From Actinobacteria bacterium 69-20 (GTDB lineage: Bacteria > Actinomycetota > Actinomycetes > Mycobacteriales > Nakamurellaceae), in the NCBI GenBank assembly GCA_001897425.1, contig MKSW01000014.1, forward strand, positions 49,763-113,762: DNA of 64,000 bases, in the 5' to 3' direction. Position numbers and translations under genes: made by a program. The notes under the pieces are model-generated. The model was not told the DNA's origin. It saw nothing but the letters and a program-made list of their open reading frames with translations, and did not search any database. Positions 40,501-49,800 of the stretch are shown in pieces. Position 1 is the stretch's first letter. Each line of letters opens with the position of its first letter.

Positions 40501-40857
40501 GAACGTCACCTTCTCGCGTACCCACTGCGCGCACTCCCGCGCGATCGCGCGCTGCGTCAACTTGTTGCGCAGCCGGATCTCAAACTCGGTGCCGTATAGT
40601 CCAGCATCCCGACCCTTATCGCGCGGAATGAAAAACTGCCGCTTTTCCGGCGCCGGCTTATCCGTCGCCTTCGTCGTCGTGAACGACGGCGCCGTAAAAA
40701 TGAACTCCAGCTCGCCGATCTTTTGCAGTTCTGCCTTGAGCGCTTCGAACGCAAAGATCGAGAATGTGCTGGCCGCGATGCGCAGCTTCGACCCCGGCTT
40801 GATCGATGCCTTCAGGTCGTCGCCGAGGAACTCGTTGAGATTGTCGATGAGCCGCAC
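37585..40857 (-). CDS. SNF2-type helicase with PLD-like N-terminal domain
   Basis: 1090-residue SF2/SNF2 helicase. The N-terminal ~120 residues (KLRIAASTFSIFAFEALKAE, LEFIFTAPSF) resemble the phospholipase-D-like domain seen in such helicases, but no HKD motif is visible. Helicase motifs are ILADSVGLGKTF (~271-282), VVIDESHNFRN (~360-370), LMLSATPVNNRF, and RIIQRFGRIDRIGS. The start is GTG at 40857, directly after the HTH stop codon (TGAGTG). It overlaps DUF4391 by 8 bp. It is likely the translocase of a restriction-like defence system. Confidence 0.85.
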   Translation of the reverse strand: MRLIDNLNEFLGDDLKASIKPGSKLRIAASTFSIFAFEALKAELQKIGELEFIFTAPSFTTTKATDKPAPEKRQFFIPRDKGRDAGLYGTEFEIRLRNKLTQRAIARECAQWVREKVTFRSNHTGAPMQSFAVVDEVAAYAPLQGFTTADLGYERGPAVSNMVNKIDEAPLTQQYMQLFDQIWHNPDQLEDVTDTVREHIASVYAENSPQRVYFLILYNLFAEFLDDISEDVLPNDRTGYQDTEVWKALYNFQKDAAIGVINKLETYNGCILADSVGLGKTFTALAVVKYYELRNKSVLVLAPKKLADNWTNYNSNYTTNIFAKDRFNYDVLAHTDLSRDRGESLGKRLDLVNWGNYDLVVIDESHNFRNADYVQERETRYQRLMRKVIREGVKTKVLMLSATPVNNRFNDLRNQLALAYEGESAQLAAKLNIQTSIEEVFRQAQRVFNEWSELPPTDRTTEAILARLDFDFFELLDAVTIARSRKHIQAFYDTTDIGAFPERLPPVSLRPPLTDLPDAPTFNDIFEQLQQLTLAVYTPLAYVFPSRRDKYEQLYGARGGQNYVGGETGNLGAANREQGIKKLMTVNLLKRLESSIEAFRLTLSRLEGTVAEAMEAVDNHAANIADMTSTLADIDADDDDFEFPTSGTVGRKVQIDLDDMDVESWNRDLVNDGQVIQQLLIAISGITPDHDSKLAALRSLMTDKFAHPLNTDNRKILIFSAFADTTEYLYKNLARRLKEHGYDAALVTGQGSPSTTIGKGYDFQQTLTLFSPRSKQRHLVMPKESSEIDVLIGTDCISEGQNLQDCDFLVNYDIHWNPVRIIQRFGRIDRIGSTNERIQLVNFWPDISLDEYINLKERVENRMVIADLAATADDNVLTQEASDAAFRREQLRKLQDEVIELEDVRTGVSITDLGLNDFRMDLLGYMKEYDDLAGTPKGLHAVVPADPAKGLRPGALFVLRNINADEHLNRGNRLHPHYLVYLDNDGLVVADHTEVKRLLDLIRAGCRNRSEPAWQVCRIFNEATRDGANMGKYSALLTDAIRSMIDVTDERDIDSLFSPGHTTALAQTIAGLDDFELIAFLAIVEEYADE

Positions 40858-41079
40858 TCAGGCACCGCCGCCCTTGTGCTTGCTTCGTGCCTGTTTCGGT
40901 CCCGCAGGGGCCGACCCGCCGCTGCGCACCCAGGCATCGACCTCAGTGGCCTGGAACTTCCACAACCGACCGATCTTGTGCGCCGGCATCGCCCGTTCCG
41001 CGATCCAGGCGTAGACCGTCTCCTTCGTCACCCCGAGATGGGCGGCGACATCGTCGGCGGAAAGCCACGGTTCAGGCAT
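40858..41079 (-). CDS. HTH_17-type DNA-binding protein at head of defence operon
   Basis: 73-residue protein with the excisionase/MerR-like winged helix: LSADDVAAHLGVTKETVYAWI, then MPAHKIGRLWKFQATEVDAWV. A GGAGG site lies 5 bp before the ATG at 41079. It directly precedes the helicase gene, so it probably controls the operon. It could in principle be an unrelated excisionase, but the distance to the att site argues against that. Confidence 0.75.
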   Translation of the reverse strand: MPEPWLSADDVAAHLGVTKETVYAWIAERAMPAHKIGRLWKFQATEVDAWVRSGGSAPAGPKQARSKHKGGGA

Positions 41080-41268
41080 CTAGCCTCCATACAGGCGCGA
41101 ACACGATATGACCGGGTTTTGTTGACTCTATCGATACATGAGTGGACGTGTCGAGACGAAACTGAATAGTCTCGCTGGCCGCATCCGCACTACCGCGCGG
41201 GGCGCGCACCTATTTCGGGTAGAGGCGCGGCATTGGGCTGCGCTCTGTCGCGAGCGAGGTGGTTTACG

Positions 41269-41724
41269 GTGTCTGGGCCGTTCGGGGAGCCGGTGCCGGT
41301 TCCGATCGTGTGGGAGGACCTGTCGACCGGGGAGGCGTTCGACGCCTGGTCGGACCTGGGTCGGTGGGTTGCGTGGCTGGTACGCAGGTTCCGGTTGCGG
41401 CCACGTGAGGTACCGCCGTGCTGGTTTCGGCACGGCGCCGCAGTTGAGGAGCTCACCGCGCTGTGGGGCTCGTATCTGGCCTGTTACAACAGCGAGCAGC
41501 CGGCCACAGCAGCGGCGGATTGGCTGCGGATCTTTGCCGACACCCGGGTGCATCTCTCGGAGTGGATGTCGCGGTGTGGCTGCACGGCGACCGAGCATCG
41601 AGACGATCCGGAAGTGACCTGGCCTGACCCTGATCCAGAGTTCGGCCGGTTCGTCGGCGCCGACTGCGCCTCACGCGGCGAGGCAGCGCCGGCGCTGTGG
41701 CCGGATCGACCGGTGACGCTGTGA
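41269..41724 (+). CDS. DUF4913-like protein
   Basis: 151-residue protein with the pattern of DUF4913, a family common on actinobacterial plasmids and conjugative elements: VWEDLSTGEAFDAWSDLGRWV, then VPPCWFRHGAAVEELTALWG and ADWLRIFADTRVHLSEW. The start chosen is GTG at 41269. The stop overlaps the next start (GTGA). It is divergent from the defence operon. The molecular role is unknown; a link to transfer is inferred from family occurrence. Confidence 0.6.
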   Translation: MSGPFGEPVPVPIVWEDLSTGEAFDAWSDLGRWVAWLVRRFRLRPREVPPCWFRHGAAVEELTALWGSYLACYNSEQPATAAADWLRIFADTRVHLSEWMSRCGCTATEHRDDPEVTWPDPDPEFGRFVGADCASRGEAAPALWPDRPVTL

Positions 41725-42401
41725 ACGCCGAGCCCGCCGGTGCGGCACCGTCTGCCGTCATAGATGTCGCCGAGCTGGTGCCGTGTGCGCGTCATATTCA
41801 CCCGGCGGAACTCACGGCGGGCGACCTGCTGTTTGACATGACCGGGCGACTCCATCCGATCAGCGACACGCGCGCGCTGCATGGCGGAAAAGCGATTTCG
41901 GTGCTGCTGGACGATGGGCATCGGGTGTGGCTGTGGAATGCCGAGCCGATCATCGCGGTGCTGTCCCGCGAGACTCCCCCTTCGGTGACGTTCCACGAGC
42001 GGGTGTTCGACCCGCTCGACTCGGAAGGCTGGGCGGGCGGTGACCCGCGCGTGATCGATACCGTCACCGACACGGCGGTGTGGGAGCCGGATGACGGCAA
42101 CCCGATCGCGTGGGCGGTCGAACAGCTGGGGCGACGCGGAACGCTGGAGGCCTCATCGTCACCGCCGTTCACGACGCGCACCTGGTATTCGCACACGGGC
42201 GCGGATTTCGCCCACAGCGGCGCCACGGTCGACACCTCCGCCCATCTGTCCGGTTTCACGCTGGCCGAAGCCGAGGCGATCGGCGCACGCATCACCGCTC
42301 CCCCACGCCGCCCAGCAGCGCCCGCGACTGAGGTGTCATTGCGGCGCACGCCGTCGCTGGCGGCTTCTCGCGGTCGCGCTCCGGGCGGGCTGACCCGCTG
42401 A
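41721..42401 (+). CDS. Hypothetical protein of the element
   Basis: 226 residues, not recognised. A segment resembling a small beta domain (AELTAGDLLFDMTGRLHPIS, KAISVLLDDGHRVWLWNAE) has the look of a hint/SAF-like fold. The tail is Arg/Pro/Ala-rich. GTG start at 41721 is coupled to the DUF4913 stop. Function unknown. Confidence 0.6.
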   Translation: MNAEPAGAAPSAVIDVAELVPCARHIHPAELTAGDLLFDMTGRLHPISDTRALHGGKAISVLLDDGHRVWLWNAEPIIAVLSRETPPSVTFHERVFDPLDSEGWAGGDPRVIDTVTDTAVWEPDDGNPIAWAVEQLGRRGTLEASSSPPFTTRTWYSHTGADFAHSGATVDTSAHLSGFTLAEAEAIGARITAPPRRPAAPATEVSLRRTPSLAASRGRAPGGLTR

Positions 42402-42468
42402 TCGGGCCGTCGCGTGCCAGTGACGTCATACATCGTTTGTTCCACCTCGCATTCCGTGGAGGCATCTC

Positions 42469-43941
42469 ATGAGCATCAACACTGATCAGGCGGCCGACAG
42501 TGCAGTGATCACCGTGGTTCTCGATCCGCGTGTCGCCTACCAGGGCTTCGGGCCGGATGACGGGCCGCTGGCCGTCGTCGCCCGGGATCTCGGCGCGGAA
42601 GAGGTGATCGAGGATCTCGCCGACGCCGCGGAACAGCTCGACTTCGCCTACCGGAATGCGTGGCAAACCGCCGCGGCACGCATCGCCCCCGACATCTCGT
42701 GGAACATTTCCACCCCAAACCATCAGCCGGCCGAGGACCATCCGCTGCTCGCCGCGGTCGCGATGACCGGCCGGGAGGACCGCGACCGGGCCCCGCTTCT
42801 GGAGCAGGTGACGGCGGCTCTGGCGGTTGAGGCGGAGACGCTCAGTTTCGGCGCGACCCGTTGGGTCGTGATCGATGGCGGTCGCATGGTCGGCTGTGCC
42901 ACAGCGCAGCACACCGTCATGTCCGTTCAAGACCAGCACACCGCCGATGTCGCCGGCCGGATGCGCGACGAGGGCGAGCTGCTGCGCGCGGTCGAGGCCG
43001 AAGGATTGCGGCTCGAGCTCTTCGAACCGGGTGCCGAATCGCAGCGCGACGCCGGCGCACTGGGCTATGTGTTGACCGACCGCGGAACCGTCATATTTGC
43101 CGCCGCCGATTTTCGGCCGTCTCCGCTGCACGCGGTCGATTCGGACCGGGCCGTCGAGGCCCTGGCTGAGTTTCTGGCTTTGAAGCCCGGCGACACCGAT
43201 AACGAATACTTCGCGACATACACCGAGCGGCAACGACTCTGGGCTGAAAGTGACGGGCCGAGCAGGCTCTACGGGCTGATCGCGGACCTGCCTGGTGATA
43301 CGGAGTTCAATGCGCAGATGGCGGCCGACGCGGAACTGGCCGCCGAGCATTCCGGAGAGATCCGAGCCTGGCATGTGCACCCCTTGGAGCGGACCGATCT
43401 CCCACCGGTAGATCTACTGGCCGATAGCCCGAGCAACGCGCGTGCCCAATACCCCGCCTATGTGGCGGCGTGGATGGAGGACACCGGCCGGGAGTTGGAC
43501 ATCGACGGCGACCTATTTCCGGCGTTGGATGTCGATGCCGGGGACGTCATGATGCATCGTGGCCAGCCCGTCGTCACCCCGGTACGCGGACAGGCGACGC
43601 TGGACTGGGCGGTTGAGCACGTCAACCACTGGGCCACCGAGGCATACATCGCCACCGACCTGATCCCCACGCGGGTTACGCTCGCGATTCCGGCCACGGG
43701 AACTGCGACCGTCGCGATCCGCAACGCAACCGCGATCGCGCACGCCGGGGCCCGGGTCGAGGCACACCACCGCGCCCGCATCACTGCGCTACCCGACTCC
43801 GAGGTCCAGATCCATCCGGGCGCCGCCGTCAATCGCCAACCCGGCAGCTACGTCGCCCTCGCCCCCGAAGCGCGCATGCCGCAGCGCGGAAACACGTTCC
43901 GGCAGACGCCTGCCCGTCAGCACACTGGGCTCGGCCGGTAG
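42469..43941 (+). CDS. Hypothetical protein of the element
   Basis: 490 residues, acidic, not recognised. No membrane segment or clear catalytic motif is visible. It contains AFLALKPGDTDNEYFATYT and a His-containing stretch EIRAWHVHPLERTDLPP. A C-terminal part (VTPVRGQATLDWAVEHVNHW, RVTLAIPATGTATVAIRN) looks beta-rich. GGAGG precedes the ATG at 42469. It follows the previous gene by 67 bp and probably shares its transcript. Function unknown. Confidence 0.65.
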   Translation: MSINTDQAADSAVITVVLDPRVAYQGFGPDDGPLAVVARDLGAEEVIEDLADAAEQLDFAYRNAWQTAAARIAPDISWNISTPNHQPAEDHPLLAAVAMTGREDRDRAPLLEQVTAALAVEAETLSFGATRWVVIDGGRMVGCATAQHTVMSVQDQHTADVAGRMRDEGELLRAVEAEGLRLELFEPGAESQRDAGALGYVLTDRGTVIFAAADFRPSPLHAVDSDRAVEALAEFLALKPGDTDNEYFATYTERQRLWAESDGPSRLYGLIADLPGDTEFNAQMAADAELAAEHSGEIRAWHVHPLERTDLPPVDLLADSPSNARAQYPAYVAAWMEDTGRELDIDGDLFPALDVDAGDVMMHRGQPVVTPVRGQATLDWAVEHVNHWATEAYIATDLIPTRVTLAIPATGTATVAIRNATAIAHAGARVEAHHRARITALPDSEVQIHPGAAVNRQPGSYVALAPEARMPQRGNTFRQTPARQHTGLGR

Positions 43942-44227
43942 TCCGCAATCGGTCGCAGTGCGTTACAACCTCGTCGTCTACGTTCGCAGAGAGCCGGCGG
44001 GGTCAACTCCCGGCTGGATTTTCGGCGTCAGAGGGCTGCCCTCAGCGCACTAGGCGGGTGTGCGCCAGAGGCGGTTGCGGCCACTGCTCGGTGTGCTCCT
44101 AGCCGAAGATTCTGCCGATGCCACCGAGGGTTGTCGTGGCACCCCGTTACGCTGCCGGAAGTAGACCTTGCCCGATCACTCGTTCGGGGCAACTAGCTGG
44201 CAGATCAACGATGGGGAACTGTTCAAG

Positions 44228-46135
44228 ATGCAGCAACCGAGCAAGGCGACGGCGACTGAGCTCTTCGAAGGGCGGAAGCACTACGTCATACCGGCGTACC
44301 AGCGACCGTATGTCTGGACGGAAGAAGACCAGTGGGCACCGCTGTGGGACGACATTCGTAGGGTCACGGAAAGCCACCTAGACCCGGTGGTGCGTCCTCT
44401 GGCCAGCCATTTTCTAGGCGCTGTTGTTTTTGAACTGCTCCAGGCCGGCAGCAACGCGATGACGGAGCTGGACGTCATCGATGGGCAGCAGCGGCTGACG
44501 ACGCTCCAACTACTGCTGGATGCGGTCGAGGATGCTATGCGGGCGGGCGGGCACGAGGAGGAGGCCGAGCGCCTCGAGGAATTGATCCTCAACGGGCAGT
44601 CGAAATATCGAGCCACGCGACATCGGTTCAAGCTGTGGCCAGCCCAGGCGAATCGCGCCGAGTTCGAAGCCGCCATGGATCCGTCGGCGCCGAGCGTTAC
44701 TGAGCCTGGACAAATCCATGGTGCACACACCTTCTTTAAGGAGGAAGCGGCACGGTGGCTCCGGGGGGTTCCTGACGAAGACGGCGTTGTTCCGCCAGGG
44801 ACAGAGGAAGATCGCGCACGTGAACTGGCTGAAACCCTTGCCGCGCGATTGGTCGTTGTTGCGATCGATTTGACGGGAGATGACGATGCGCAGCTCATCT
44901 TCGAGACGTTGAACGATCGAGGGACGCCGCTGCTGAAAGCGGACCTCATCAAGAACTGGGTATTTCGGCGCGGCAACACCTTGGGAGCTGATGTCGACAG
45001 GTGGTCTCGAACGATCTGGGAGGATTTCGATACCGAATGGTGGCGCGAAGAAATCACGCAGGGTCGCGCGAGCCGTTCCCGTGTCGATATATTCCTGCAC
45101 TACTGGCTTACGATGCGACTGCGTGACGAGGTCAAGGCGGAGCTCGTGTTCCGGACCTTCATCGACTATGCCGAACCGTTGATGCAGAATGTCTCCACCG
45201 CCGAGGGTTTCCTTCACGAGCTGCGCCAGGATGCTGACACCTATCGTGATTTCGGTAACTTGCCTAGTGACGGCCCGGCGGGCCGCTTCCGCGGTTACGT
45301 CATCGAGGCTATGGAGCTGGCTGCGACTACCCCGGTATTCCTGTGGCTGGTTTCACCGAACCACGCAATTCCGGCAGACCAAGTAACGGTCGGTCTCGCC
45401 GCACTAGAGAGTTGGGTCATGCGGCGCACCATGCTGCAATTGACGACCAAAGACATCAACAAGATGCTCATTGCACTGCTCAGAGCGTTGACGGAGGTGC
45501 CCAAAGACCACTCCGGCGAGGCAATCTGCGGCTTCCTTTCGCAACAGACTGCGGAAGCCAGGGTGTGGCCATCCGATCGTCGTGTGGTCGAGGAAATTGG
45601 TCAGCGGAAGATGTACGGGAGTGTAAGGCAAGGACGTATCGCGGTAGTCCTGCGCGCGATTGAGGCCTACAAACGCTCGCTCGACACGAAGTTCGGGGAG
45701 GCTCCGCAATTCGGCCGTCTATCGATCGAACACATCATGCCGCAAGGGTGGCGCGAACATTGGAATACCAACCCGCCGTTGACCCCCGAGGCGGAACAAC
45801 GCCGAGACAAATTGGTGCAGACCCTCGGTAATCTGACGCTAGTGCCGCAACCGCTCAACTCGTCACTGTCGAATCGGCCGTGGACAGATGATGCCTCGCA
45901 CGGGCTGGGCAAGGGGCCGCAGCGGGGCCTTGGGAAGTGGAGCATCCTCAACCAGTTCAACCTGCAGGTGCTCAACAAGGAAGTCCTCGCGCACGAATCT
46001 GACTGGACCGAATCGGATATCGAGGATCGGACCCGCGACCTCGCCACCGCCATCACGCGGATTTGGCAGGGACCGGATTCCGCAATGCAGGACGCCGCAC
46101 TCGCGATCTCGCGCGAGGAACAAACTGACCGATGA
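44228..46135 (+). CDS. DUF262/DUF1524 (GmrSD-type) restriction protein
   Basis: 635-residue protein. The N-terminal DUF262 domain has IPAYQRPYVWTEEDQW, ASHFLGAVVFELL and VIDGQQRLTTLQLLLDA (DGQQRLT is the nucleotide-binding signature). The C-terminal DUF1524 domain has a His-Me finger: SIEHIMPQGW (~500), then LGNLTLVPQPLNSSLSNRPW. Relatives include type IV enzymes that cut modified phage DNA. ATG at 44228 has GGGGA upstream; the longer frame from 44168 adds 20 residues without a better site. It stands alone, convergent with the prepilin peptidase gene. Confidence 0.82.
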   Translation: MQQPSKATATELFEGRKHYVIPAYQRPYVWTEEDQWAPLWDDIRRVTESHLDPVVRPLASHFLGAVVFELLQAGSNAMTELDVIDGQQRLTTLQLLLDAVEDAMRAGGHEEEAERLEELILNGQSKYRATRHRFKLWPAQANRAEFEAAMDPSAPSVTEPGQIHGAHTFFKEEAARWLRGVPDEDGVVPPGTEEDRARELAETLAARLVVVAIDLTGDDDAQLIFETLNDRGTPLLKADLIKNWVFRRGNTLGADVDRWSRTIWEDFDTEWWREEITQGRASRSRVDIFLHYWLTMRLRDEVKAELVFRTFIDYAEPLMQNVSTAEGFLHELRQDADTYRDFGNLPSDGPAGRFRGYVIEAMELAATTPVFLWLVSPNHAIPADQVTVGLAALESWVMRRTMLQLTTKDINKMLIALLRALTEVPKDHSGEAICGFLSQQTAEARVWPSDRRVVEEIGQRKMYGSVRQGRIAVVLRAIEAYKRSLDTKFGEAPQFGRLSIEHIMPQGWREHWNTNPPLTPEAEQRRDKLVQTLGNLTLVPQPLNSSLSNRPWTDDASHGLGKGPQRGLGKWSILNQFNLQVLNKEVLAHESDWTESDIEDRTRDLATAITRIWQGPDSAMQDAALAISREEQTDR

Positions 46136-46214
46136 CGTGTGCCGCCGTGCTAGCACCCGTCACGGCCAGGGATGAAGGGCGGCAGCCCCGCTGCCGATGA
46201 TGACCCCAGTGTCG

Positions 46215-46874
46215 CTAGCTCGACGTGATCAGGATCGCGGCGATGAGTCCGGCGACGAACGCGGGGCCAAGCGGCATCCGTTCCCGACCCCGCAGCCGTC
46301 CGTACAGAAGGACGGCCGCGATGGCGAGCTGAGTGGCGAGGATCGCCACGACGAGGGTTTGCCGAGACAGCCAGGCCGCGTAGATGCCGCAGGCGGCGGC
46401 GAGCTTGACGTCACCGAGCCCGTACGAGTCTCGCAGCGCGAGCGTCCCGATCAAGATCCAGCCGCCGAAGATCCAGCCGCCGGCTGCGGTCCGCCACGCC
46501 AGACCGTCACCAGCAGCCCACGTGACGACCGGCAACGCGACGAGCCCCACGAGCGCGGCGCCGATGGTGAGCATGTTTGGCAGACGCTGCCGGACCACAT
46601 CGATCGACGCGGCGACAGTCATCGCGGCGAGCCCCACAGCGAAGGCGATGGCCGCTGCTACCGGGCGGACGGATAACGCCGCCCAGGCGGCGAGGACGCA
46701 TCCGGCAGCAAAGAAACACCAGCCGAGCAGGGTCGCGCGAGACCGGACCTGTCGGAGCGAGTCGACCAAGGTCGACGGGCTGGTGGGAGCCCGTGAGTGA
46801 GGAGCCGCGGTTCGGCTTTCCGGCGTGCGCCCGCCGGGCGCATGCCGCTCGCGGATAGCGGCGGGCTTGTTCAC
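46215..46874 (-). CDS. tadV: A24-family prepilin peptidase (TadV/CpaA-like)
   Basis: 219-residue membrane aspartic protease that cleaves Flp/TadE-type prepilins. The two catalytic aspartates are in AASIDVVRQRLPN and YGLGDVKLAAA. About six hydrophobic segments start near residue 48. The N terminus (about 40 residues, Arg/Pro-rich) is cytoplasmic. The GTG start at 46874 overlaps the stop of the LysM-BTAD gene (GTGA). It is the last gene of the Tad operon. Confidence 0.85.
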   Translation of the reverse strand: MNKPAAIRERHAPGGRTPESRTAAPHSRAPTSPSTLVDSLRQVRSRATLLGWCFFAAGCVLAAWAALSVRPVAAAIAFAVGLAAMTVAASIDVVRQRLPNMLTIGAALVGLVALPVVTWAAGDGLAWRTAAGGWIFGGWILIGTLALRDSYGLGDVKLAAACGIYAAWLSRQTLVVAILATQLAIAAVLLYGRLRGRERMPLGPAFVAGLIAAILITSS

Positions 46875-49800
46875 TGTCGCGCGCCGGTGGTTAGTCGGTC
46901 CCGACTGCTACCGGCCAGTGCCGCAGCAACGTGGTCCCGGACGTGTTCCGGTAGTTCGGCGGGAACGTCGGCGTCGGCTGCGTCGAGCGTGGCGCGCGCC
47001 CAGGCGGCGGCGGTCTCACCGTCTCCGCAGTATTGGGCGACGCGGATAAGGTCGCACAGCGGGATGAGGCTGTAGGGCTGGACGGACCTTCCGACCATCG
47101 CTGCGGATTCGGCGGCGTCGCTATCTCCCATGGCGAGCGCAAGGTCGGTTGCGAAATGGGCCGCGTCCACAACGGCTACAGGTAGTGTCCGATCTTCGAG
47201 TCGATCTGCGGCGGCGAGCCACGCATACTCGTGTCCGCCTGCCTCCGGCAGAATCGGTCCACGCACCAGGGCGAGGGCGCGTTGCAGGTCGCTGAGCGCT
47301 TCGCGGACATCACCTGCGTGTGTGCGCCGGTCGCTGCGGTGCACCAGGCGGGTGAACAGGTCGGAGTCCAACAGCCGGTCGGTGATGTAATAGCCACTTT
47401 CCCGGTTCGGCACGAACGCCTCCCCCGTTTCAGGATCGTTTCCGAGCCAACTGCGAAGCCGCGAGATCGCGACCCGGCGGCCCCCTGGTGTTGGCGGGTT
47501 GCCGTCGGGCCAGAGGTCGTCGGTGAATCTGTCGACGGTTACGCCCTGGTGGTGCAGGGCGAGGTAGACGGCCATTTCGATCTGTCGCGGCTGGGGTCGC
47601 TGCGGCGCGGGGCCGAGACCGACCACCGCGGCTGGCCCGAGAATCGCGATTTTCGGACGGCGAAGGTCGTTGCTCAGCCATTCGGCGAGGTCGCTATCGA
47701 GTTCCGGATCCGGGCTGAGGGTCTGCCTCGCACCGACGGCGTCGGCGACGGGGCGGTTGCGCGCATGTCCGTCATCGACGCCGATGGCGTCAGGCACGGT
47801 GAGATCCGCTGTCGCACAGTTGCCGTCGAGTATGACGATGTTCGTGGCCAGATCCGCGTCGATCGCGGTGGTGTCGATCATGTCTGCGCCTTCGACGCAT
47901 TCGGACTCGTCGCCGGGTGCGGTGTCGCCGACGTGGCCCGTGTTGTCGGCCCGGCTTTCCGAGCTGGCGGCGAAGAGTCCGACGATGGCGGCGAGTTCCG
48001 CGTCGGTGACGGCGGCTGCCGTGATCACGTCGTCGGGGAAGATCGCCGGGATGAGCGCGCTGCCGTCAGCGGCGACGTGTATGTCGGCCGCGATGCCGGG
48101 GTTTCGGCCGGTGGTAATCAGTCCGGCTGCCGCGGGCGGCCCGGCCTGGAGCTGGTCGATCAGGCCTGTGGTGGCCCTGTCTGCGGGTAGGTCGTTGCCG
48201 TCGGTGATGAGGAGGTGTGGTTCCCAAGCGTCGGCGTAGGTGGTGTCGGTACGGGCCTGGGTGATGCTGCGTCCGTCCAAGAGTTCACGGATCGTCTTCG
48301 CTTGCGCGGCAAGGCTTCTCATTTCGCGTTCAAGGTCGGTTGCGGGTTGGATGCGGTCCTCGTCCAGTGCGCGTAGTCCGCCGGGTCGGTCGGTGAGGTG
48401 CAGGTGGATTCCGTCGGTCCACGGCGATTGGGACAGCTCGACGATCAGGTGGTTGGCGAGTTCTCGGGCGCGGGCCTCGTCACCGCCGATGTGCAGCGCG
48501 CCGATGGTTTCGATGTTGAGCATGGCGATGCGACCGTCGCCAGTGGTGCCTATGGTGACAAGCGCTGGCAGGGCAGCGAGGCGCTCTGGTCCGTCCTCAT
48601 CGCTGGTGTCGGTATCGGGCAGGGGCAGGGTCCATGCGGCCTGTGTGCCGGTGAACGGGTGCGGTGGGTCGGCGGGTGTGGCCGGGCGCATTTCGATCGC
48701 TTCGGCACCGATCAGTGCCCCGCTGATGACGACGTCCGAGCGGTTGGCGAGCGCTGCGGTGGCCTGCCGCAGAGCCCGGTCGATACGTCGCGGTGTGGTG
48801 GTATCGGCGTTACGGCGCAGGGCCTGCTCGACTCGGGCCTCCAGTTCGAGGGGTGGCACGGGTTCGTCGCCGGGCCGGCGGCGCTGCTGCAGGCGCCGTC
48901 TGGTGAGTAGAAGCCCGGCCCAGGCGAGGGCTGCGGTCAGGCCGGTGATGCCGCCGAGGACGAGTGTGCGGGTCGACGGCGTGGCAATGGCGCCGTCCGA
49001 GTTCATCGCTGGCGCAGATTCAGTGCTGGCATTGCCGACCGAAACCGGCGGCGTCACAACGGGCGCCGCTGTTGGGGCGGGTGCGGCTTGCGAGGTCGCG
49101 GCGCTTGCCTCCCCGGGGTTCGATCCGGTGTGCTCCGATGACGGAGATTCCACCGCTGGCGTTTCGTCCTCGGCTGTTGCGCTGCTGTCGCCTGCCGCGG
49201 TCGTCGGGGTTTCGGAGTCGTCCTGCGGGGATGCCGTGCCCTGGTCGCTGTCGTCGCTGCTGCCCGTCGCCGGTTCGTGAGCTTCGGAGCTGCTTGTCTC
49301 GGTGTCGTCGGTGGTGTTCGGAGCGGTGGTGTCGTCGGTTCCGGTCTGCTGTGTGGTGTCGCTGCCTGGTGCGGTCGGGGCGGGGATGTGGATGATTTGG
49401 CCGGGGTGGATCAGGTCGGGGTTGGTGATGTGGTTGGCGGCGGCGAGCGCCGGGTACTGGCTGGCGTCGCCGAGGGTGTCGAGCGCGATCTGGGAGAGCG
49501 TGTCGCCGGGTTCGACGGTCACGTCCATGGGTATCGCTTGATCTTCGGCCGGTGTCGGCGAGTTTGTTTGTGCGGGCGGCAGTTTCGCGCCTGCGGGCAG
49601 CTGGATCTGCCAGCCGGGCAGCAGGAAGTCGTCCGAGTGGAACGTTTTGCCGTCGGGCTGGATGTGGCCGCGGTTGAGCTCGCCGATCTCGGTGCATCGC
49701 AGCGGGTCGCCGAGGGTGACTTCGGCGATGTCCCACAGGGTGTCGCCCTTCTGCACAGTCCAGGTCGGCCCGCTGTTGCTTCCCTGGTCTGCGCTGTGGG

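Noticed and set aside
48240..49280. 346-codon plus-strand open frame over the LysM-BTAD gene
   Set aside because: Ser/Arg/Val-rich shadow; the minus-strand frame has clear LysM and BTAD domains.
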